A DNA stretch of 54,774 bases from the IMG/VR virus record IMGVR_UViG_3300027896_002339, positions 1 through 54,774 of that record; one strand, given 5' to 3'. A program made the position numbers and the translations under genes. How positions within the stretch are numbered: position 1 is the first letter of the stretch; the number at the start of each line of letters is the position of its first letter. The DNA comes from a virus. Below are positions 51,501-54,774 of the stretch, piece after piece. The notes below the pieces were generated by a model. That model was not told where the DNA came from and searched no databases. It saw only the letters and a program-made list of their open reading frames with translations.

Positions 51501-52945
51501 TGGTCTGGTTTGAATTGGAAATTATACGCTGTATCAAAGAAAATAGAAGGAACATTATTATCGATAGCTGAATTCCAGTAGTGGGGTGTTTCACCAATTG
51601 CCAGTGGTCTATTTAACCACCACTTAACTAGTTGATTAGTGGAGCAGTAATAGTTACTTACCCCTTTAATGTATTTTTTAACTATTGCATCTACTGGAAT
51701 AACTCCAGCAACTAGATCTGCTTTATGCCTGTAGCACCAATAAATTAACTCCTGATACGCCCATGGATATGTATATGGCTGTTCGACAACTACTCCATGA
51801 GTCGATAAAAATGTTAATAGATTAGTATACTCTAAATATTCATCTGATCTGATCTGAGCGTATGCGAATCCTAGAAATGTTTCTACTAAAGTAAGAGGTT
51901 GATTAAAACCAGTGATCCATAGATCTCTTTCAGACATATCTTGGTTATATCCGCCAACTCCGATATCTTTAGGAACCAAATTTTTGTTACCAGATAAAAT
52001 AGAGTTCATCTGGTCTGACATAATCTTTTCTAAAATTGCAATTAGAATGTTGTATCGTTCAATATTGGGATAAAAATCAATTCCAAAATAAGGAGTTAAG
52101 CTTGGTAACTTCAAATAAGTTTCCATAGCATAATCGATATCAAGAATTTCTTTAGATGAATAGTACCAATGTGGTTCAGCTAAATTTTGACTGAAGTCTT
52201 GCCAGGTTAAAAATGAATCTGTATAATGTAATGGATTACCAAGAAATTGATATTGCTTAGTTGCAGTATTAAAGAATTGTTCATCTTTTCCAACTGCAAC
52301 ACCTCTAACTCTTAGAGTTCTGTATGTATCGGGTTCTCTCTCAATCCAATACTCTCTTACTACTGCATTTCTTACATAAGCATAAGATAAAGCTTTTGTA
52401 ATAGATGCTGGTGATCCTTTAATCTTATATAGATCACACATAGCTAGTAGAAATAACTGTCTTTGAATTGTATTGGGTAATGATTTTTGGTTGACGAAGT
52501 CTATACCGAAACCTCTAATAGCTTTATCAACGTCATCATCATCTAGATTGAATGCATCAGTATTTCTCAACATTAGATCTTTTGTTGATCTTATTGTTGA
52601 TACCCAGTCGATAGTCATTGTTCTAAATAGATCCATCTCTCGGGTATTGAATGCGTAACTACCAGGGACAATTACTTTAGAAAAATACTTCCACTGTTTT
52701 TCTCTTGCTTGTAAAGCAACATCAATGGAGGGTAAATCTTTCGGAAATGATAATGATGGATGACCTTTAAAGGATTCAAAATTTAATACGTTTTGATAAA
52801 GATCTGAGGTTGATTCATAAACAATAGATTGATCTTTTAGTTTTTGGTTTAACGTGACAGTCTTCCCATCAGTTATTGTATAGTATGGATTCTGTTTAAG
52901 GAAAGTCCATAACCTAAAAAACTTATCAATGCTAACAGCACTCAT
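45596..52945 (-). CDS. Giant baseplate/tail fibre protein with LamG and leucine-rich repeats
   Basis: 2449 residues. N-terminal 250: helical with GSPASITKALSYAYVRNAVV (about 178-197), like gp7/gpI-type wedge proteins. Several WxxxV(E)T(D/N)W repeats (about 600-680). LamG/concanavalin-like domain at about 1190-1400 (CFSYWFKVDD, AKLYVNGILND, DNFKIFDRTL). A GxGF..APTVTI beta repeat near 1570-1600. A Cys-cluster (CYPCPDVDRCCDYYDTGC, about 1645) and CTEC near 1765. C-terminal leucine-rich repeats at 2270-2400. LamG and LRR domains bind sugars or proteins, so the C-terminus probably contacts the host surface while the N-terminus joins the baseplate. Ser-tracts at about 1135 and 1685. Confidence 0.8.
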   Translation of the reverse strand: MSAVSIDKFFRLWTFLKQNPYYTITDGKTVTLNQKLKDQSIVYESTSDLYQNVLNFESFKGHPSLSFPKDLPSIDVALQAREKQWKYFSKVIVPGSYAFNTREMDLFRTMTIDWVSTIRSTKDLMLRNTDAFNLDDDDVDKAIRGFGIDFVNQKSLPNTIQRQLFLLAMCDLYKIKGSPASITKALSYAYVRNAVVREYWIEREPDTYRTLRVRGVAVGKDEQFFNTATKQYQFLGNPLHYTDSFLTWQDFSQNLAEPHWYYSSKEILDIDYAMETYLKLPSLTPYFGIDFYPNIERYNILIAILEKIMSDQMNSILSGNKNLVPKDIGVGGYNQDMSERDLWITGFNQPLTLVETFLGFAYAQIRSDEYLEYTNLLTFLSTHGVVVEQPYTYPWAYQELIYWCYRHKADLVAGVIPVDAIVKKYIKGVSNYYCSTNQLVKWWLNRPLAIGETPHYWNSAIDNNVPSIFFDTAYNFQFKPDQTDTTLDEILFYNGTRKLDYKQTPFEYFQTIGDAESLLNSSISRIEFDNEFKSYHASNRVNLYIPTEFDAQIEFKNTYYDYISWIASDYYETETHDGSSIKPSYFGKYPKSVQWNWGIDAQYLYVCKSPAKWIRTIVETNWDSGEGPVDPNSPAPAGISKAEQLGYQIYYHSFIYKYVSKNTWVRYIVETDWSYCDAPISSSGHVKSTSDIAHLTFKAKIDSSVALKYITNPDILSSTLFNIVIDPLTVPTTKQFNVVKLQTYIDDNRLLLRPDGYLVKDFSNYYEKNHLYTRVDDYSTKVVDAEGKMTFTPMWTRKVFESNWFDNEDKIFVGDYKYPNLDLTDRYDAERILRGTNVLTSDELLTLPGTTNGGEILVCADPSIDHPVTWKYNGTTWVSNPVNRINDINLGVNDVLIKWIDSTATSEEDYANIANTFLGTLSNYVKIQFQDPDFDIAGIFKTITNSGLNKDIINFFKPKRARLLYFNVNLEFDDRLYNSIVLDEVISTTKILHNINDYVPRNDGIYISDTKELTSNSYYEDDLTKQMIVPLNSVYGLAVYYVSGFSDERVNGFYFNRSDLSQNGKPYYLNYHNVCLTQLINDEPIYSLTEEWVLALRKDNLHWCDALYVNYSADLLSNEWVTKDYEPIVSSSSSSPSPSQVVGKVMLASAVTLNDLRECDIDKTVDLTPYNIGKTNQWNVMKDITGTILDLPFTGDANDHSGNGYNGILHNDPALIARDGDQNTCYYFDGNNTNDQYIEVDTYPTERPIMCFSYWFKVDDATIDQEIYSTVVLYAGDGANPDSGLHWRGRAAINGNPLSRKLLCWHASYSVYPQDALQMHSIDDIESNVWYHIYEEHDRVNGVAKLYVNGILNDTQVLKTTAQGFFMEDRYIWLGRRKGVSERNFGGVIDNFKIFDRTLNETEIKVLSKIQRRPEPAKTTRSESISLRQWNPALCEDPANIRRVSPPGAQGYPETIEGERVTGYDADGRNGGINEYDYTFWAKNYPYSDDELVVKDAPKPIIGFRPSATIATDKQLQTTSDYNAPYIRYTRTVGTISVDNVGSSYSSQTIVIVEGGDGFGVIATPTISGGQITGVVVTSGGMGFTYAPTVTIFDITGSGSGALVHANLTLVSSTIPSWWNKDSSLYFSGPIFHRPVYLALQNTIHDCYPCPDVDRCCDYYDTGCRHDGPTNPQVVMWGYNSVYSSSSGSAGNQWEPGQYSDFNIKKLDYDEFTTHHRTIGFITHLDEIINPTAPVPSQITVRQYWESENSWEMNLTNPGDTYCTECDEPLFTPDNAVFTIPEEWKRCGVYHLTMTALDFEAISGYNGTWEATDALVSATSVNDFPVGYRKQLDHSLELIHVYHRDSGYYYWEMRKVAGPVLLRSELKEKLHALNEIVDENTGNWRVQQGHFLNGDDVDIAEDRWSNGAIDPSQFVGKDKSEIPQVIISGTFKTSTWIRFDVADYSKAIDSPFYQNKQGVVGEINFEELTSSTGNLYICVLSQPDVPSYLWKVSNNFEFDWSVGSESIIRPNSPNNYFGYYYRGGYIYLFINTNQYDGWVRKLATPTIPSGIEATPYFTNQWKLSDTDVYAYRYVSSADTITTLEDASICADMVPYKETYDGIRRILELVYCTCHVEDEVEISIFNYTANSAGDYIKIKTNVSGDPLREEHRFISKIYESQLPLPTTFNVSTLTSEDHYLLNKYIPFFLKDGVNKATWVRDGSDYYIRNNVIPPAPPQSTKLYSGGSYVLTGSEFSVTGSTVTYDYVHNTATIDNPSGVTAITIPSSSLNGNINITDCVNITDFTCSQCSIQELHVSGLTNLVNFSCDFNALTSLDVSGCTSLNYFTCGSNYLSSLDVSGLTNLYYFGCSSNLLTSLNVSGCSGLVFFQCHSNNLTSLDISSCGGVHYFTCSNNLLTSLSVDSILASLVAHGLVSGSATLNGTGNASPSPAGVINKNILISPRNWTVNTN
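45764..46078 (-). repeat. Five 63-nt leucine-rich repeat units
   Basis: Five consecutive 21-residue units (residues 2290-2394 of the giant protein) with consensus LTSLDVSGCTSLxYFxCxSN. Each keeps a Cys before the SN, forming a Cys ladder. Further degenerate units flank both sides. The units are diverged at DNA level, so they are not recent duplications. Confidence 0.85.
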
Positions 52946-52968
52946 ATTTGAAATCCTTTTAAATTAAA

Positions 52969-53238
52969 TTAAGCAGAAGAGGAGCTAGAACTATGAAAAC
53001 CAGAACTGCTGGAACTAGGAATACCTTTTGAGATATGCCACACACAATTGTTAAATCGATTAATTACAATTGGTTGACTTATAGGTACTTCTTTTGGTTC
53101 AATAGGACCATCTTTGAAATTCTGAGGAGCTAGACATTTATCTAATTGGTGTGCTGGCGGCCCAAAATCAAAATGTTGTACATGTTCGGGTTGAGCAAAA
53201 AATATACAATCAAAACAGTACACTTTTATATTCGACAT
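52969..53238 (-). CDS. Small Cys-containing protein with poly-Ser tail
   Basis: 89 residues. YCFDCIFF near 7-14 plus later Cys (DKCLAP, NNCVWH) suggests a zinc site. The tail GIPSSSSSGFHSSSSSSA is 11 Ser in 18 residues. It sits between endonuclease G and the giant fibre gene and has AGGAG-like AAGGAGATC upstream. Family unknown; the Ser tail resembles inserts in the structural proteins, so it is probably a virion component. Confidence 0.6.
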   Translation of the reverse strand: MSNIKVYCFDCIFFAQPEHVQHFDFGPPAHQLDKCLAPQNFKDGPIEPKEVPISQPIVINRFNNCVWHISKGIPSSSSSGFHSSSSSSA

Positions 53239-53249
53239 TCTTGATCTCC

Positions 53250-54458
53250 TTAATTTTTAATTTGTTCTGATAACTGAGATAGGAGATTTTTAAATTCTGA
53301 TATCACTTTTTCTTTATTATTCTTCCATTCATCTAACCAAATTATAAAAAACTTACATCCTAGATGATCTTCTAATTCTTTTTGCCTAACAGGATCATGT
53401 TTCCTAGCCCAGGCGTATTTGTGCCACGGTTCATATAATTCAATAATTATATTCAATTCTTTGATATAACGATCCGGATGCAATTCAATAAATGTTTGAT
53501 CTTCTAGAATTGTATATGAACAGTGTTTTTGAAGTTCATCAAATATTTCTTTTTCATAATTTCCTTTTCTTGGACACCATTTAGTTTCTCCGGGATAATT
53601 TTTTAAAATTGATTCTTTCAATAATCGTCGCGCTAGTTGTCTAAATTCTGGAGTTTTTGAATAGTTATCAACACCATATCGATTCATGCATGTTTGATTT
53701 CTTTTTAAAATCACAAGCGGATCTTGCATTGACCACGAAACCCCTCTTCGATCTATATTGGTTTGTTGATGTTTTTCTTTAACTACAAGATCTTGCATTA
53801 CATTATCACAATTTCGTATAGTTTTGTTTGTTTTTATGATTTTATTTTTTATTATTTTCAATTCTTCTTGTGTTTTATTTTCCCACGTCTTTTTGATTTT
53901 ATCAAGAATTATTTTAGAGCAAGATGGTGCTGGACCCCCATATCGTTTTTCATTTGTTGCCGTCATTTTTTCTCGAACTTCTTTATTTTGAGAGGGCCAG
54001 TCTACTCCAAGAGATTTTTGGAATCCAGTCATTTGTCGTTTTTGAACTTCTGAATTTTTAGTTGGATTGTCTTGACCCCAATTATCTTGAGATGTATCTA
54101 TGGATTTTTTCTTAGCCGCAGGAGATTGACTAGGAAATTCAAAACCAGTTTTTTCTAATAATGTTCTTTTCCATTTTTCTACCATTTCTGGAGAGTTTGT
54201 TTTTCCTTTTCTAGAATGTCCATGAATAAAGATATTACCGGATTTTACTATTAAACCACACCCGCATTTGCATAAAATAGGTATCTCAAAATTTTTTTTA
54301 TTTTTTATTTCTAATGCTCTTTTTTGATCAAATTGTTTTCTAACTTCTTTGCCTTCTATAGTTCTACTAAAGTGACCCTGTCTAAATCTGCTGTATTGTT
54401 TAGTATCTCTGTTGATTTTCACTTCTTTTCCGCAGCCGCACTCACACAGCTTATTCAT
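53250..54458 (-). CDS. Free-standing homing endonuclease, KYGVDN-repeat type (G)
   Basis: 402 residues from ATG 54458, the longest of the seven. It has two zinc-finger-like motifs (CECGCGKEV at 4-12 and CKCGCGLIV near 69-77), about seven repeats of the WGQDNPTKNSEVQKRQMTG / RYGVDNYSKTPEFRQLARR kind, and the same nuclease domain as D and E (YEKEIFDELQKHCSYTILED, IIIELYEPWHKYAWARKHD, FFIIWLDEW). Coupled to the RHH gene by an 8-base overlap. The N-terminal start is shared with cassette C although the nuclease types differ, so the cassette is a recombinant. Confidence 0.8.
   Translation of the reverse strand: MNKLCECGCGKEVKINRDTKQYSRFRQGHFSRTIEGKEVRKQFDQKRALEIKNKKNFEIPILCKCGCGLIVKSGNIFIHGHSRKGKTNSPEMVEKWKRTLLEKTGFEFPSQSPAAKKKSIDTSQDNWGQDNPTKNSEVQKRQMTGFQKSLGVDWPSQNKEVREKMTATNEKRYGGPAPSCSKIILDKIKKTWENKTQEELKIIKNKIIKTNKTIRNCDNVMQDLVVKEKHQQTNIDRRGVSWSMQDPLVILKRNQTCMNRYGVDNYSKTPEFRQLARRLLKESILKNYPGETKWCPRKGNYEKEIFDELQKHCSYTILEDQTFIELHPDRYIKELNIIIELYEPWHKYAWARKHDPVRQKELEDHLGCKFFIIWLDEWKNNKEKVISEFKNLLSQLSEQIKN
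53255..53267 (-). promoter_or_regulatory. GAACAAATTAAAA motif
   Basis: GAACAAATTAAAA on the minus strand, 16 bases upstream of the 89-residue gene. It coincides with the last codons of endonuclease G (EQIKN), so it may have been taken over by, or may come from, coding sequence. Confidence 0.35.
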
Positions 54459-54615
54459 GTTCAACCTCTGAAGTATTTTGAGGAATATGATATTTCTCTT
54501 CTAACGTAGTAGCAGCATCTTCTATTATCTCATATAATTTCTTATCAGCATGCGCAGCAATTATACGAAGTCTTTTATGCAATTCTTTATCAATCTGTAT
54601 AGTAGTAACACTCAT
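54451..54615 (-). CDS. Ribbon-helix-helix protein coupled to endonuclease G
   Basis: 54 residues from ATG 54615 (AGGAG 6 bases upstream). It differs from the cassette C protein at only two positions (Asn2 to Ser, Asp to Glu near the end), an indication of recent duplication or gene conversion. Confidence 0.72.
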   Translation of the reverse strand: MSVTTIQIDKELHKRLRIIAAHADKKLYEIIEDAATTLEEKYHIPQNTSEVEHE

Positions 54616-54640
54616 AGTATCTCCTATTGTTTTATATAGT

Positions 54641-54655
54641 TTATATAATTTATTC
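54641..54655 (-). promoter_or_regulatory. GAAYAAATTATATAA motif
   Basis: GAATAAATTATATAA on the minus strand, 25 bases upstream of the cassette G RHH gene; same as at cassettes C and E. Confidence 0.45.
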
Positions 54656-54711
54656 ATTCTATTTACTAGATCGACACTATATATATTAATAACTAGTAGG
54701 AGGTGATTAGC

Positions 54712-54774
54712 ATGAAAAAGGAAACGAAACTAGTAATAACGATCATCATAGCAATACTGGGGGTGTTGGTAGAT
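54712..54774 (+). CDS. Membrane micropeptide, second copy (partial)
   Basis: ATG after AGGAGGTGATTAGC; the 21 codons in the window encode the same residues as the first 21 of the peptide at 20979 (MKKETKLVITIIIAILGVLV, then D). The single nearby codon difference (GGG for GGA) is silent, a hint that the peptide is under selection. The 3' end is outside the window. Confidence 0.5.
   Translation, partial: MKKETKLVITIIIAILGVLVD

Larger units (their letters stand above)
54435..54774 (-). repeat. Inverted duplication, copy 2 (cut by window end)
   Basis: Reverse complement of 20917-21256 with only scattered substitutions and no gaps. It continues past the right edge of the window. Confidence 0.92.

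Overview
The window is AT-rich, gene-dense DNA of a large contractile-tailed (T4-like, probably jumbo) bacteriophage. The evidence is a terminase large subunit, a tail sheath, a tail tube, gp25- and gp6-type baseplate wedge proteins, a gp26-type protein with two zinc-binding pairs, a probable tape measure and a 2449-residue baseplate/fibre protein. Genes abut or overlap by 1-30 bases and most have good AGGAG ribosome sites. The host cannot be named. A FliW homologue suggests a flagellated host with the FliW/CsrA circuit.

Layout. (1) 1-6830, minus strand: the left edge cuts a tRNA-Leu(UAA) gene interrupted in its anticodon loop by what looks like a group I intron. Next come accessory genes: FliW-like, peptide deformylase with a SEC-C tail, a small zincin, a zinc ribbon, Nudix, membrane proteins, and a two-domain metallophosphoesterase with N-terminal HTH repeats. 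(2) 7012-11793, plus strand: a HAD nucleotidase and small Ala/Lys-rich proteins. Several share a T4-like leader ending in (L/I)xE, so they look like internal capsid proteins. A bidirectional terminator closes this block. (3) 11845-19102, minus: a MoxR-type ATPase and its VWA/metallopeptidase partner, separated by homing endonucleases and small genes, one of which appears to start at AUU. A 449-residue protein gene with unusually GC-rich codons ends the block. (4) 19319-33611, plus: virion genes, a possible hub protein, terminase, a HELQH protein, the probable tape measure and a tube/baseplate protein. (5) 33608-54774, minus: baseplate wedge, chaperone-like gene with a likely +1 frameshift, tube, sheath and the giant fibre protein.

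Mobile DNA. Seven free-standing homing endonuclease genes take up about 12% of the window. Five are translationally coupled to a small ribbon-helix-helix gene. One cassette is duplicated as a near-identical inverted repeat of at least 340 bp (20917-21256 and 54435-54774), each copy also carrying a divergent 27-residue membrane peptide gene. Two related endonuclease genes in opposite orientation overlap both ends of the terminase gene.

Regulation. A motif, GAAYAAAWTWWAA, lies 10-80 bases upstream of many genes on both strands and is a candidate phage promoter element. Strong hairpins close the head-protein block, the tube gene, the sheath gene, the 351-residue structural gene and the GC-rich gene.
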